Numbered from the stretch's first letter, positions 54,234-63,795 are shown. The stretch is DNA of 64,000 nucleotides from Candidatus Poribacteria bacterium (GCA_028818705.1 JAPPNJ010000051.1:44484-108483); one strand, 5' to 3'. The notes: generated from the letters alone by a model not told the origin. Made by a program: numbers and translations.

Positions 54234-55394
54234 ATGGAAAAACATACAATAGGCATCGGCATTATCGGAATGGGATGGATGGGGATGACGCACGCCCGCG
54301 CATATCGCCAGATCGCAGACCGGTTTCACGACAGTCCCCTCCAACCCAAGCTCGTCATCTGTGCAGATGATGTTGTCGAGCGGACAGACGAGGCAGAAAC
54401 ACGTTTTGAATTTGAACGTACAACGACCGATTACCGACAGGTCATAGAGGACAAAGACGTACAGGTCGTCAACATCGCCGCACCAAATAACATGCACCTT
54501 GAGATTGTCGAGGCAGCGGCGGCTGCAAAAAAGCACGTCTTCTGTGAGAAACCCGTCGGACGGAGTCCTGCTGAAACAAAAGCGATCTACGCCGCCGCAC
54601 AGCGAGCAGGTATCTTCACGGGTGTCGGCTATAACTACAGATGGGCACCCGTCGTCCAATACGCACACCAACTGATTTCAGATGGGAAACTTGGGACCCT
54701 GACTCACTATCGCGGTAGATTTTTTGCTGGTTATGCTGCACATCCCCGCGCAGTACTTTCGTGGCGTTTTCAAAAGGAGATTGCTGGACTCGGCACGCTT
54801 GGCGACCTGATTTCCCACGTCGTTGACATGGCACATTTTATTGTTGGCGATATTGACAGCGTTGTCTCACAACAGGAGACATTTATTCCACAACGTCCTG
54901 TAGCAGCGGCGGGCACTGGCACACATTTCACCCTTGGATCGGACGGTAAAATAGAGGCTGTTACGAACGAAGACTACGTCGGAGCATTAGTCCGGTTTGA
55001 AAATGGTGTCCGCGGAACACTCGAAGCGTGCAGAGTCATTAACGGACCGAAGTGTGAGATGGCGTTTGAGGTGAATGGAACTGAAGGTGCATTGCGTTGG
55101 AATTTCGAGCAGATGAACGAACTGGACGTCTATCTACCCAATGAGAACGGCTCCACTGACGGATACACGCGTATACTAAGCGGTCCCAGCCATCCGCTCC
55201 ACGCCGATTTTAATCCCGGTCCTGCTGTTGGATTGGGCTACGACGATCTGAAGACAATCGAAGCCTATCAGTTCTTGCAAGCCATCCACGCAGGAAAGCA
55301 GGCAAATCCAGGGTTTCGGGAAGCTGCTGCAGTTGCCGATGTGCAGACTGCCATCCAAATCTCATGGGAGGAGGATCGGTGGATTTCCGTCTAA
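54234..55394 (+). CDS. Gfo/Idh/MocA family oxidoreductase
   Basis: The 386-residue protein has a dinucleotide-binding motif (GIGIIGMGWMGMTHARAY), the EKP motif (HVFCEKPVGRSP) and the substrate domain GLGTLGDLISHVVDMAHFI, whose D-x2-H-x3-D-like pattern fits the family. It should oxidise a sugar or cyclitol with NAD(P). No strong ribosome binding site precedes the ATG at 54234. Three bases after its stop begins a possible start of the next gene, so coupled expression is likely. Confidence 0.93.
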   Translation: MEKHTIGIGIIGMGWMGMTHARAYRQIADRFHDSPLQPKLVICADDVVERTDEAETRFEFERTTTDYRQVIEDKDVQVVNIAAPNNMHLEIVEAAAAAKKHVFCEKPVGRSPAETKAIYAAAQRAGIFTGVGYNYRWAPVVQYAHQLISDGKLGTLTHYRGRFFAGYAAHPRAVLSWRFQKEIAGLGTLGDLISHVVDMAHFIVGDIDSVVSQQETFIPQRPVAAAGTGTHFTLGSDGKIEAVTNEDYVGALVRFENGVRGTLEACRVINGPKCEMAFEVNGTEGALRWNFEQMNELDVYLPNENGSTDGYTRILSGPSHPLHADFNPGPAVGLGYDDLKTIEAYQFLQAIHAGKQANPGFREAAAVADVQTAIQISWEEDRWISV

Positions 55395-55396
55395 AC

Positions 55397-57310
55397 ATGA
55401 AACAAGCACTACACCTCTCAGTTCTATCAAACAGTGTTGTTCGAGGTTACTTCGTCTCGATGCCTCTTTGTAGGAGGCGGGGAATGCCACACGGCATTCA
55501 TACCGTTGATTTTTTCCTAATCCCGACTCTTAGTGTTCGTCGAGGTTACCGTGCCTTGTCCCTCGCCGCTGCACTCATAGGTATTGTTCGTCGAGGTCCC
55601 CGTGCCTCGACTCCCTCAGCACCCGCAAATAACCTTGTCTTTTATACCGCAATATTCTGTTACCTGCTCCTTTCCATAAGTGCCGCTGCACAAAACTTAC
55701 CCCAGTTCACTGACATCACGCACGCTGCAGGCATCGACTTCATCCATAACACCGGTGCTTATGGCGAAAAATACCTACCTGAAACCATGGGATCAGGGTG
55801 TGCTTTTCTCGACTACGACACCGATGGTTGGCAAGACATCATCCTCGTCAACGGGAGGGACTGGGAAGGCAATCCGAAAACCGAAGCCATCCCACCTGTT
55901 ACTGGGAAGGGGCACCAGAAGCGACAGACGATGGGACTCTACCGAAACAACCGAGACAGTACCTTCACCGATGTTACTGAATCCGCGGGACTCGCCATAC
56001 CACTTTACGGTATGGGAGTTGCCGTCGCCGATTACGATAACGACGGTGATCCAGATATCTATATCAGCACTATTGAAACCGATCGCCTCTTTCAGAACCG
56101 TGGCGACGGCACTTTCGTTGATGTTACAGAGGGCGCTGGTATCCATAATCCCGGCTTCGGGACAAGCTGCGCATGGTTCGATTACAACAACGATGGACAC
56201 CTTGATGTCTACGTGGCGAACTATGTTGAGTGGACCAGAGAGAACGACTTGTACTGTACCCTTGATGGCATAAATAAATCTTACTGTACGCCTGAATCCT
56301 ACACAGGTCAGTCCAGCAAACTCTTCAGAAATCGTGGTGATGGCACGTTTCTTGATGTTTCTCGCATTGCCCGTATTGAGGACAATACAAGCAAATCATT
56401 GGGTGTTTGTATCTTTGACTACAATGCCGATGGTCTGCCTGACATCTTTGAAGCGAACGATACACAACCCAATAAACTCTATCAAAACAACGGCGATGGT
56501 ACTTTCATTGAGGTAGGAATGCTCGCTGGAATTGCCTATAACGAGAGTGGTGTCGCAACCGGCGCGATGGGTATTGATGCCGCAGACTACGATCGCACCG
56601 GTAGGGAGAGCCTCGTCATCGGTAATTTCTCTAACGAGATGCTCAATCTCTATCACAACGAAGGCGATTTTTTCATTGACGATGCCCCCGCCGCCCACAT
56701 CGGAAACGTTACCTTATTAACGCTCACCTTCGCCTGTTTCTTCTTCGATTTCGATTTTGACGGCAATCTTGACATCTTTACTGCCAACGGACATGTTGAG
56801 ACTGACATTAATGCTATCCAAAGTCAAGTCACCTACGCACAAATCCCGCACCTATTTCACAACGACGGACAAGGCAAATTCACCGATACAGCCAATAGAG
56901 TCGGCACGGATTTGGCAACACCGATGGTTGGAAGAGGTGGAGCCTACGGCGATATCGACAACGACGGTGATTGGGACTTACTCGTCACCACTTCCAATGG
57001 GCCGGCGTATCTCTTCCGAAACGATGGCGGCAACCGCAACGCCTGGATTAAGATTCAACTTGTAGGACAAACGAGTAATCGGGACGGCATCGGTGCGCAA
57101 ATCCGTGTAACCTCCACACTTGGCACACAAACCCGAACCGTCAAAAGTGGCTCCAGTTATTGCTCACAAAGCGAACTCACCGCCATCTTCGGCATAAACC
57201 GGAATACTACCATTGAGACAATCGAGGTCCTCTGGCCCAGTGGCATCGTCAGCACCCGCAAGAATGTCAAACCCAACCAACGCATCCTTATTGAAGAAAA
57301 CGCACCATAG
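55397..57310 (+). CDS. CRTAC1-like FG-GAP/VCBS repeat secreted protein with UnbV/ASPIC domain
   Basis: The protein has up to 637 residues. The conserved part starts with a signal-like segment (NNLVFYTAIFCYLLLSISAA) and then FG-GAP repeats with calcium-binding patterns: DYDTDGWQDIIL, DYDNDGDPDIYI, DYNNDGHLDVYV, DYNADGLPDIFE, DFDFDGNLDIF and DIDNDGDWDLLV. It ends in an ASPIC/UnbV domain (GQTSNRDGIGAQIRVT, then VEIL-like EVLWPSG). It probably forms a secreted beta-propeller. The first 85 codons include hairpin repeat DNA (55470-55512), so the true start may be later; the frame stays open from 55364. Confidence 0.85.
   Translation: MKQALHLSVLSNSVVRGYFVSMPLCRRRGMPHGIHTVDFFLIPTLSVRRGYRALSLAAALIGIVRRGPRASTPSAPANNLVFYTAIFCYLLLSISAAAQNLPQFTDITHAAGIDFIHNTGAYGEKYLPETMGSGCAFLDYDTDGWQDIILVNGRDWEGNPKTEAIPPVTGKGHQKRQTMGLYRNNRDSTFTDVTESAGLAIPLYGMGVAVADYDNDGDPDIYISTIETDRLFQNRGDGTFVDVTEGAGIHNPGFGTSCAWFDYNNDGHLDVYVANYVEWTRENDLYCTLDGINKSYCTPESYTGQSSKLFRNRGDGTFLDVSRIARIEDNTSKSLGVCIFDYNADGLPDIFEANDTQPNKLYQNNGDGTFIEVGMLAGIAYNESGVATGAMGIDAADYDRTGRESLVIGNFSNEMLNLYHNEGDFFIDDAPAAHIGNVTLLTLTFACFFFDFDFDGNLDIFTANGHVETDINAIQSQVTYAQIPHLFHNDGQGKFTDTANRVGTDLATPMVGRGGAYGDIDNDGDWDLLVTTSNGPAYLFRNDGGNRNAWIKIQLVGQTSNRDGIGAQIRVTSTLGTQTRTVKSGSSYCSQSELTAIFGINRNTTIETIEVLWPSGIVSTRKNVKPNQRILIEENAP
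55470..55512 (+). repeat. GTAGG/GGGGAATGCC hairpin within an open reading frame
   Basis: GTAGGAGGCGGGGAATGCC, ACAC, GGCATTC and ATACCGTTGATT form one complete unit of the family seen at 25143, 40711 and 53974. It is read in frame in the N-terminal lead of the FG-GAP gene. GTTCGTCGAGG-type short repeats at 55531-55610 lie next to it. Confidence 0.82.
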
Positions 57311-57504
57311 ACTGTCGCTATTTTCCAAACTCGTTCTTCCAACCGCACCGGTGAATCCCAAAGAATCTCTCTATACCAATATTTATCCTTTACTTTTCCT
57401 ACAAAATGCTTTATCATTCTGGTGGATAGGTGGTTTAGAAATTTACCGCTTCAGTTTTGCAATGTTAGCATTTAGAATAACAAACTCTAACGGAGGATCC
57501 AACA

Positions 57505-58080
57505 TTGAAAAAGAACTTGCTCATTTTTGCCACAAAAGCCTCATTTTTTCTACTGATTTGCGTTTCCTTGGCTTTGGTAGGCTGCGAGAGAATTCCCCAG
57601 CAGACAGATGTGATTTTAACTTCATCAACGATACGGGCGATTGCAATAATCGGTCCAGCGAGTGATAGTATCGTGACCGGAACGGCGACTTTCACACAAA
57701 ACGGTGCCCAAATCACAGTCCTTATTGATATCCAAAACGCATCCGCGGGTAGCCACGGCGTTCATATCCACGAGAACGGCGATTGCAGTTCACCCGATGG
57801 TAAATCCGCCGGTGGTCACTGGAATCCAACCGATGTCGCACACGGAAAATGGGGCGTAGGTGAATACCATCTCGGAGACCTCGGCAATATCACCGTCGGC
57901 GAGGACGGCACAGGCAGCTTTGAATTGACGACGGATCTTTGGGAAATCGGCACCGGTTCTGATATAGATGTTGTCGGCAAAGGCATCATCGTTCATGCTG
58001 ACGCAGATGATTTCACCTCACAACCTTCAGGCAACGCAGGTGCCCGCATCGGTTGTGGTGTAATTATGTTGGCAGAGTAG
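57505..58080 (+). CDS. sodC: Cu/Zn superoxide dismutase, lipoprotein
   Basis: The 191-residue enzyme has a lipobox (LALVGC, C27) and the metal ligands of SodC: HGVHIHENGDC, GGHWNPTDVAHG, HLGDLGNI and GIIVHADADDF. The paired Cys lie in GDC and GARIGCGV. It converts superoxide to H2O2 and O2 outside the cytoplasm. The start is a TTG at 57505 with GGAGG upstream. The gap to the previous gene (57311-57504) holds no gene. A di-haem peroxidase at 33742 could remove the H2O2, though they are not linked. Confidence 0.95.
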   Translation: MKKNLLIFATKASFFLLICVSLALVGCERIPQQTDVILTSSTIRAIAIIGPASDSIVTGTATFTQNGAQITVLIDIQNASAGSHGVHIHENGDCSSPDGKSAGGHWNPTDVAHGKWGVGEYHLGDLGNITVGEDGTGSFELTTDLWEIGTGSDIDVVGKGIIVHADADDFTSQPSGNAGARIGCGVIMLAE

Positions 58081-58100
58081 TCGTCGCAAATTCTACTTCC

Positions 58101-58206
58101 GTAGGCGAGGTTTATGCTGTAGGAGCGATCTCCGAATCGCGACTGGTTAGGTTCCCTTAACATTGGTAGGCGAGATTTCCAAATTATGCTACGAAAGCAT
58201 AATTTG
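58101..58206 (+). repeat. Cluster of three GTAGG hairpin elements
   Basis: GTAGGCGAGGTTT at 58101 is a partial unit. GTAGGAG-CGAT-CTCCGA-ATCG-CGAC lies at 58119-58143. GTAGGCGAGATTTCC followed by the perfect palindrome AAATTATGCT/AGCATAATTT lies at 58166-58206. The last is a near copy of 27713-27751. They start just after sodC. Confidence 0.75.
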
Positions 58207-58278
58207 TCTTAGCTTTACATGCCTCGCCTTTAGTTTTTGGCAGTAATCGTCTTTTGACAATTTGCTTTTGAGTAAAAC

Positions 58279-58431
58279 ATGTTAAGTATATTTATACTAT
58301 TACTACAATTTACCCGTCAATTTTCGGTAGAATTCACAGAGGATGCCGAAGAAACTGTCTTATTAGAAACCGAACTCATCCGTGAGTGGAAACCAAAAAC
58401 CAATCTAAAAATGAATCCCGACAAATCTTAA
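58279..58431 (+). pseudogene. Possible C-terminal remnant of a GIY-YIG-type nuclease
   Basis: A 50-codon frame ends with ETVLLETELIREWKPKTNLK, which resembles the end of GIY-YIG domains (A-LLLE-x-LI-x4-P-x-N). The GIY-YIG start is missing and there is no ribosome binding site. After the stop the frame continues in register to 58554 with CPKCQSW. The region 58432-58899 is otherwise empty apart from a GTAGGTTGGGTT repeat near 58485. I read it as a decayed gene; the similarity is short. Confidence 0.35.
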
Positions 58432-58899
58432 CATGGTGTCGAAAATTGCCCCAAATGCCAAAGCTGGGTAGTTGAACATAACAACGTAGGTTGGGTTAAA
58501 CATAGTGAAACTCAACGCAACATCTGCTATCTACCAACTGCTAACAGCCAATAACTATTTCGTTAAATAAAATATAACCAAAATTCACTTTCACGGAGAA
58601 CGCACAATTTCAAGTTCAGAAACCCACTGAAATCAAGGCTTCAAAAGAATCTCCGTGAAGCCTCCGTGAATTTGCCTGTTAAAATATAATCCAATCTTCC
58701 AAAACCACGCTAAATTACCAATTGGGTGATTAAGCATAAAATTTCAGAGTAAACTTCCTGAAGACCTTCTGTAAAAACTCGAAGAATCCAGTCAGGATGT
58801 AGGTTTATAGCCTCTTCCTATTATATCACTTTTTCACATTTACTCTGAATACTCTGAAATTCGCGTCCGTCAAACGCAAATCAAAGTAGGAGGATTTCA

Positions 58900-59949
58900 A
58901 TGCGTTTTCGACTTTTTATCTTACTCGTATTCATAACGGCGATGCTTTCAGGTTGCGAGAAAGCGCGACAAATCGTTACCCCACAAAAGGGAACAGCCAC
59001 GGACACTTGTACGGACGGAACCCGCGTGTTGAAGGTCGGTTTTTATGCCCATTTCGCGCCGGTAAGTTACAGTGCCAATGAGGATCCAGATTCTGCTGAA
59101 TTCAATACACATCTCGGTTACGAAGCAGATCTATTGACTGCACTTGAAGCGATGGAAGGGGCGGGTTTGACGTTCTCTCGAACGGCTATCGCCGAATGGG
59201 ATGGTATTTGGCTAAAGTCCACTGAACCTATGTATGATATTATTGGGGGTGGCATTACCATTCTGGAGTCTCGGAGGCAAGACGCAACAGGTATGCCCGT
59301 TGTCACCTTTACATCCGGACATATCCAGTTTCGGCAAACACTTTTGGTTCGTGCTGAAGATGCCGAGCGTCTCTCCACGCATGCAGCCCTCAACAATGAA
59401 GTTCGCGTTGGTGCACTTCCCGGCACAACGGGTGAGGCGCGTTTACTTCAACTCACCGGGTTCGTTGATACTGAGGGTGTCCTTCTATCAGGCACCCGGA
59501 TTGAGACTCGCGACAGGACTGCAGTTGCCGATGGCACAGCGGCTTACACGATTACAGCCGCCGGTGCCTCTCCGAACCTGGCAGGTAGACAACATCTCTA
59601 TCCACCTACGGAAACTATGCCGCAAATAATCTATCTCGGTGAGGTCCTGGGGGAGGCGGAATTGCTTGAGGCACTCGTCGCGGGTCGTATTGATGCGATT
59701 GCGCGGGGTGAGATTGGTAGTCAGGATGCCGCACACGCCTCACATGGCGAGCTTGTTGTCACTGCCTTTGATGATCAGATAGAGTATGGTGGATTTACAC
59801 TTGCCCTCGAAGATGCGAATCTCGCCGCTTGCCTTGATGAAAAACTTGACTATCTGACGGATAACAAGAACATCGGTTATGGAGAATGGCTGCAGGATCC
59901 GTCGGTATTCATGAAACGTGCCAAACAGTGGAATGCCATAGTAGAATAG
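58900..59949 (+). CDS. Solute-binding lipoprotein (SBP family 3-like)
   Basis: The 349-residue protein has a lipobox (AMLSGC, C19). Its periplasmic binding fold includes LKVGFYAHFAPVSYSA, LGYEADLLTALEAM, GITILESRRQ and TLLVRAEDAERL, then ALPGTTGEARL and GRIDAIARGEIG. Family 3 proteins bind amino acids or similar polar solutes for ABC importers, or act as sensor domains. AGGAGG lies upstream of the ATG. No permease or ATPase gene is adjacent. Confidence 0.88.
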   Translation: MRFRLFILLVFITAMLSGCEKARQIVTPQKGTATDTCTDGTRVLKVGFYAHFAPVSYSANEDPDSAEFNTHLGYEADLLTALEAMEGAGLTFSRTAIAEWDGIWLKSTEPMYDIIGGGITILESRRQDATGMPVVTFTSGHIQFRQTLLVRAEDAERLSTHAALNNEVRVGALPGTTGEARLLQLTGFVDTEGVLLSGTRIETRDRTAVADGTAAYTITAAGASPNLAGRQHLYPPTETMPQIIYLGEVLGEAELLEALVAGRIDAIARGEIGSQDAAHASHGELVVTAFDDQIEYGGFTLALEDANLAACLDEKLDYLTDNKNIGYGEWLQDPSVFMKRAKQWNAIVE

Positions 59950-60116
59950 GCGATTTTAGGTCTCCTGTCAATATAGTAAAGACAGGGACATTTATAGTAA
60001 ATTATAAAAATATGTGGACATATTAGAGAATCCTCATAATCTCTGTTAGGCGAGGATGGCTTTGGCTTTGTGCCTCGCCCTCTTGGAAACTGTCTAAGTA
60101 ATTCTATAATCTACCA

Positions 60117-60249
60117 TAGCTTTACATATTCACTTTATGTCCGTGAGTATTATTCCATTGTAGGAGCGAGCTGTGCTCGCGATATTGCGTCCAAACCTTA
60201 ACCTATGTAAATGAAAACCGAGATCGGAACCGAAAACTAAACAGCCCTA
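60117..60249 (+). repeat. Long dispersed intergenic repeat, copy C
   Basis: Copy C has TAGCTTTACATATTCACTTT, GTAGGAGCGAGCTGTGCTCG, CGATATTG, TTAACCTATGTAAATG, GAGATCGGAACCGAAAACTA and CAGCCCTAA. It matches copy B in orientation and order. Part of it (GATCGGAACCGAAAACTA) agrees better with copy A. It lies in the 502-base gap 59950-60451, which has no gene. Another hairpin, GGCGAGG/CCTCGCC, is at 60049-60090. Confidence 0.78.
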
Positions 60250-60451
60250 ATAGGAAATATAAAAAACTTGACAGTAGAACCGAAATAGGTTAATATTGCC
60301 GCATTACTATCAGAGCGAATACGAGACTTTAAGGAAACTTAATTGTTAAGAGGACAGTTGAGGTTCATCGCAAACTGGCTTTTGACAGGGTCCCCATAGC
60401 CATTAGCATATCGGGCTGAAAGAGCCAAGCAAGAACCCAATCGTTAAAAAT

Positions 60452-61615
60452 ATGAAAACTTACCGCGTTGCCATATTAGGATGCCGAAGTCGAGGCACCT
60501 CAGCAGCAAAGGCATATCACGCACATCCGCGCACCGAAATCGTGGCACTCTGCGACCTCGTCCAAGAGCGGTTAGAGACCCTTGGTGACATCGTGGACGT
60601 CTCCGCCTCATCACACTTCACCGATTTAGACGAGATGATTCGGCAGACTGCTCCCGATATTGTAGCAATCCCAACAGCGACAGAGGCACACTATCCACTT
60701 TGCATGCGCGTTCTTGAGCACGATGTGAACATTGAGGTCGAGAAACCGCTCTGCGTTGATCTCGTTCAGGCAGACGAGGTGCTGGCGAAGGCGAAAAAGA
60801 AAAACGCTCGTGTCGCTGTACATCATCAACGGCGTACCAGTCCGTCGATGCAGGCGGTCGCGCAAGCCTTAGACGAAGGAAAACTCGGTGACCTCCGTTA
60901 CATCTACGCCAGTGGAAAGGGCTACTATGCTGGTTACGGATTAATGAACATCGGAACCCATGTTGTTAACAATATGCTCCGTTTCGGTGGAAGGTGCCGA
61001 AGCGTCGTGACACAGGCGACGACGGGTGGTCGTGCCATCGTCCACGATGATGTCCTTCCCTCACCGGCTGGTATGGGTACAGTCGCAGGGGAATATGTTA
61101 CGGCAACGCTCCAATTCGATGGAAACGTCACCGGCACCCTCATTCAACACAGATTCCTAAAGATTGATACCGATGCATACGTCATGGAACTCTACGGCAC
61201 CGAAGGTAGACTCTTCTGGTCGGAATTAAAAGGTTCGTGGTGGCTACCTACGCCACATTTCGTTCCTGATGGTACACACGACCAGTGGCAGGCACTTCCT
61301 TCTATCTATCCAGAGCATTTTGACCCCGATAAGGGCGCAAATGCTGATGATTACTGCTTCGTTGACGAATATGTGAACGCATTGGATGAAAACCGAGAGC
61401 ACATGTCTAACGGCGAAGAGGGGCGTCATGTCATTGAGATTCTAATGGGTATCTTTGAGTCCGCTATCTATGGTAGACGTGTAGCGTTGCCTCAGAAAAA
61501 CCGGGAACATCCGCTATTACAGTGGCGTGAAGAAGCCGGTTTAGGCGAAGTAAGAGAGATGCCACGCGATTACGGCACTTGGCTATCCCTCGAAGACGAA
61601 CGCCTATATAAATAG
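60452..61615 (+). CDS. Gfo/Idh/MocA family oxidoreductase
   Basis: The 387-residue protein has the NAD(P) motif (RVAILGCRSRGTSAAKAY), EVEKPLCVDLVQAD, and a substrate domain starting NIGTHVVNNMLRFGG. It shares the fold but little sequence with the relatives at 296 and 54234. The gene is followed after 91 bases by a PhyH gene and then an enolase-superfamily dehydratase on the same strand. A catabolic or modifying cluster for a sugar-like compound is a fair inference. Confidence 0.93.
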   Translation: MKTYRVAILGCRSRGTSAAKAYHAHPRTEIVALCDLVQERLETLGDIVDVSASSHFTDLDEMIRQTAPDIVAIPTATEAHYPLCMRVLEHDVNIEVEKPLCVDLVQADEVLAKAKKKNARVAVHHQRRTSPSMQAVAQALDEGKLGDLRYIYASGKGYYAGYGLMNIGTHVVNNMLRFGGRCRSVVTQATTGGRAIVHDDVLPSPAGMGTVAGEYVTATLQFDGNVTGTLIQHRFLKIDTDAYVMELYGTEGRLFWSELKGSWWLPTPHFVPDGTHDQWQALPSIYPEHFDPDKGANADDYCFVDEYVNALDENREHMSNGEEGRHVIEILMGIFESAIYGRRVALPQKNREHPLLQWREEAGLGEVREMPRDYGTWLSLEDERLYK

Positions 61616-61706
61616 TTAACAGTTCTCAGTTAATGCTTGTGGAATTAAAGTATATTGTGATAATTACAACTCACAACTCACAACTCATAACTATTAGAGA
61701 AAAACC

Positions 61707-62513
61707 ATGCCGAATCCTACGACAAATGCTGACAATCTGCCACCAATCCCACTCACAGAAGAACAACGTTATCTCTTTGATACTCGCGGATGGCTTTTGT
61801 TCCCAGGGGTACTCAGCAAAACAGAAATTAAGGAGATGCGCGAGTTCTGCTATCAACTCAAACAGGACCCCAAGTCAATCTCTGAACACCACCGTTCTCC
61901 TATCGGGGGTCCTCTTGAGGTGCTAACCGATCATCCGGTTGTTCTCGGATTTATGAATGAGTTTCTGACATCAGGGTATGCCAACGAAAATTGCTACGGC
62001 TTCCGGTTGGAAGGCACATTCCTAACCATTCGTCCGAACGGACACGATAACTTTGCCCCGCATGGGGGACGCGGGATGCTCAATTTCCCCGGCAACTCGC
62101 ATACTTATCATCTACATTACGACAAGGCACACAGTGGATTGACGCGCGTCGTCTGGGAACTTAATCCCGTTCAAGAAGGTGGTGGTGGAACAATGTTCCT
62201 TACCGGTAGTCATAAAGGCGCGTTCCCGGCACCTCAGTCAACAAAAGATCGCAATTCGCCACTCTGGGAGGATTACTCCTGTCCTGCTGGCTCTATGCTT
62301 ATTTTCACGGAGGCGATTACGCATACGGGTGCGAGGTGGACAGACGAAGAGATTGATCGGGTCGCTATTTTCCACTGCTACAATACTGTTGGAAACAAGT
62401 GGCATAAATGGGAACCGCATCCGAAGCACGTCGAAGAGATGCCCTTCAAACGTCAGACGCTTTTCCGTCCCGTCCACTGTCAGGACAACACACCGACCTT
62501 GGGTGCGGTGTAG
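61707..62513 (+). CDS. Phytanoyl-CoA dioxygenase (PhyH) family oxygenase
   Basis: The 268-residue enzyme carries iron ligands H137-x-D139 (YHLHYDKAHSG) and H206 (EAITHTGARW), with R218 (DRVAIFH) as a probable 2-oxoglutarate anchor. GWLLFPGVLSKTEIKEM at the N-terminus is typical. It acts in the cytosol on an unknown substrate. It sits between a Gfo/Idh/MocA and an enolase-superfamily gene. Confidence 0.92.
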   Translation: MPNPTTNADNLPPIPLTEEQRYLFDTRGWLLFPGVLSKTEIKEMREFCYQLKQDPKSISEHHRSPIGGPLEVLTDHPVVLGFMNEFLTSGYANENCYGFRLEGTFLTIRPNGHDNFAPHGGRGMLNFPGNSHTYHLHYDKAHSGLTRVVWELNPVQEGGGGTMFLTGSHKGAFPAPQSTKDRNSPLWEDYSCPAGSMLIFTEAITHTGARWTDEEIDRVAIFHCYNTVGNKWHKWEPHPKHVEEMPFKRQTLFRPVHCQDNTPTLGAV

Positions 62514-62658
62514 AAACCTGTTGAGTCCCACTTCGTTCAACCTAACTATGATGCTTTGACTCTTAAACGATTTAATCATAACCTATGTTGTTGAAATTTG
62601 GCGAAAAACCCGTTTTTGACAACGGAAAAAACGGAGCGAAAATCTCATCGTTAAAAAA

Positions 62659-63795
62659 ATGAAAATTACGAATGTTAAATCTTTTGTTTCAGCGGATGGT
62701 CATTTCTTTGTGAAAGTGGAGACCGATGCCGGTATCTACGGTGTCGGTGAGGGTGGACTACGCCGCCGTTCACTCGCCTTAGCTGAAGTTATTCGTTCGT
62801 TTGAACCGTTTCTTATTGGCGCAGATCCGTTTCGGATTGAGCATCTCTGGCAAGTGATGTTCCGCGGTGGATTTTTCCCCGGTGGTGTTGTCCAATCCGC
62901 TGCAGTAAGTGCTGTAGATATTGCACTCTGGGACATCAAAGGAAAGGCACTGAATGTTCCCGTCTATGAACTTTTAGGCGGACGCACGAGAGACAAGGTC
63001 GTCTGCTATCCGCATAACGGCGGTGGCTCGATTGATGCTCTCGTTGAAAATTGCCGACAAACCTATGAAGCCGGTTGGAAGTTTGTCCGATGGAGCGTGG
63101 TTGATCGCTCTGACAGTGGAGGGACGTTTGAACCCAGACGCGCCGTCCAAAACACCCTCAAGCAGGTGGAAGCCGTCCGCCACGCATTCGGCGATGATCT
63201 CGAAATACTGATTGATGTACACACCCGTCTCGATCCGGCAGACAGCCTTGATTTCTGCAACAAAGTAGCACAGTACAATCCATTTTTTATTGAGGACCCG
63301 CTTCGAGCCGAAAACCCCGCGAGTCTCAAGCGGCTTCGGCAACAGACTTCGGTACCAATTGCTGTCGGCGAGCAATTTGATAGTAAATGGACGTTCCGAG
63401 AAGTTATTGAAGAGGATCTCATGGACTACTGCCGCGTCGATTTGTGCATTGCCGGGGGATTGACAGAGGCACGTAAAATCGTGGGATGGTGTGAAACACA
63501 TTACATCCATGTAGTACCACATAATCCATTGGGACCCGTGTCCGCTGCTGCGTGCCTGCAACTCTGTTTGGCATCACCGCTTGTTGGTGTACAAGAACTC
63601 CCTCGCGCCCCGATGTCTTCACTAACGGATGTGTTCCCAGTGCAGGTGCCCTTTGAATCGGGGTATCTCCTACCACCGGAACGCCCCGGACTCGGTATCG
63701 AATTCAACGAAGACGCGCTTACCAACGTCTCAACCCAAGAATATGGACCACCCCACGGCTATCAACGCGATGACGGTTCTTATACGAACTGGTAA
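62659..63795 (+). CDS. Enolase-superfamily sugar-acid dehydratase (mannonate/galactonate dehydratase-like)
   Basis: The 378-residue protein has the MR/MLE N-terminal capping domain and a barrel with metal ligands D186 (EILIDVHTRLD), E212 (FFIEDPLR) and E238 (AVGEQFDSKW). Acid/base His residues are H188 in the DVH motif and H288 in VVPHNPLGP. This ligand and His pattern fits the D-mannonate/D-gluconate/galactonate dehydratase group. The enzyme should turn a sugar acid into a 2-keto-3-deoxy derivative. It could supply substrate to the FAH-family hydrolase or SDR at 35311-37119, which is inferred. Confidence 0.93.
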   Translation: MKITNVKSFVSADGHFFVKVETDAGIYGVGEGGLRRRSLALAEVIRSFEPFLIGADPFRIEHLWQVMFRGGFFPGGVVQSAAVSAVDIALWDIKGKALNVPVYELLGGRTRDKVVCYPHNGGGSIDALVENCRQTYEAGWKFVRWSVVDRSDSGGTFEPRRAVQNTLKQVEAVRHAFGDDLEILIDVHTRLDPADSLDFCNKVAQYNPFFIEDPLRAENPASLKRLRQQTSVPIAVGEQFDSKWTFREVIEEDLMDYCRVDLCIAGGLTEARKIVGWCETHYIHVVPHNPLGPVSAAACLQLCLASPLVGVQELPRAPMSSLTDVFPVQVPFESGYLLPPERPGLGIEFNEDALTNVSTQEYGPPHGYQRDDGSYTNW

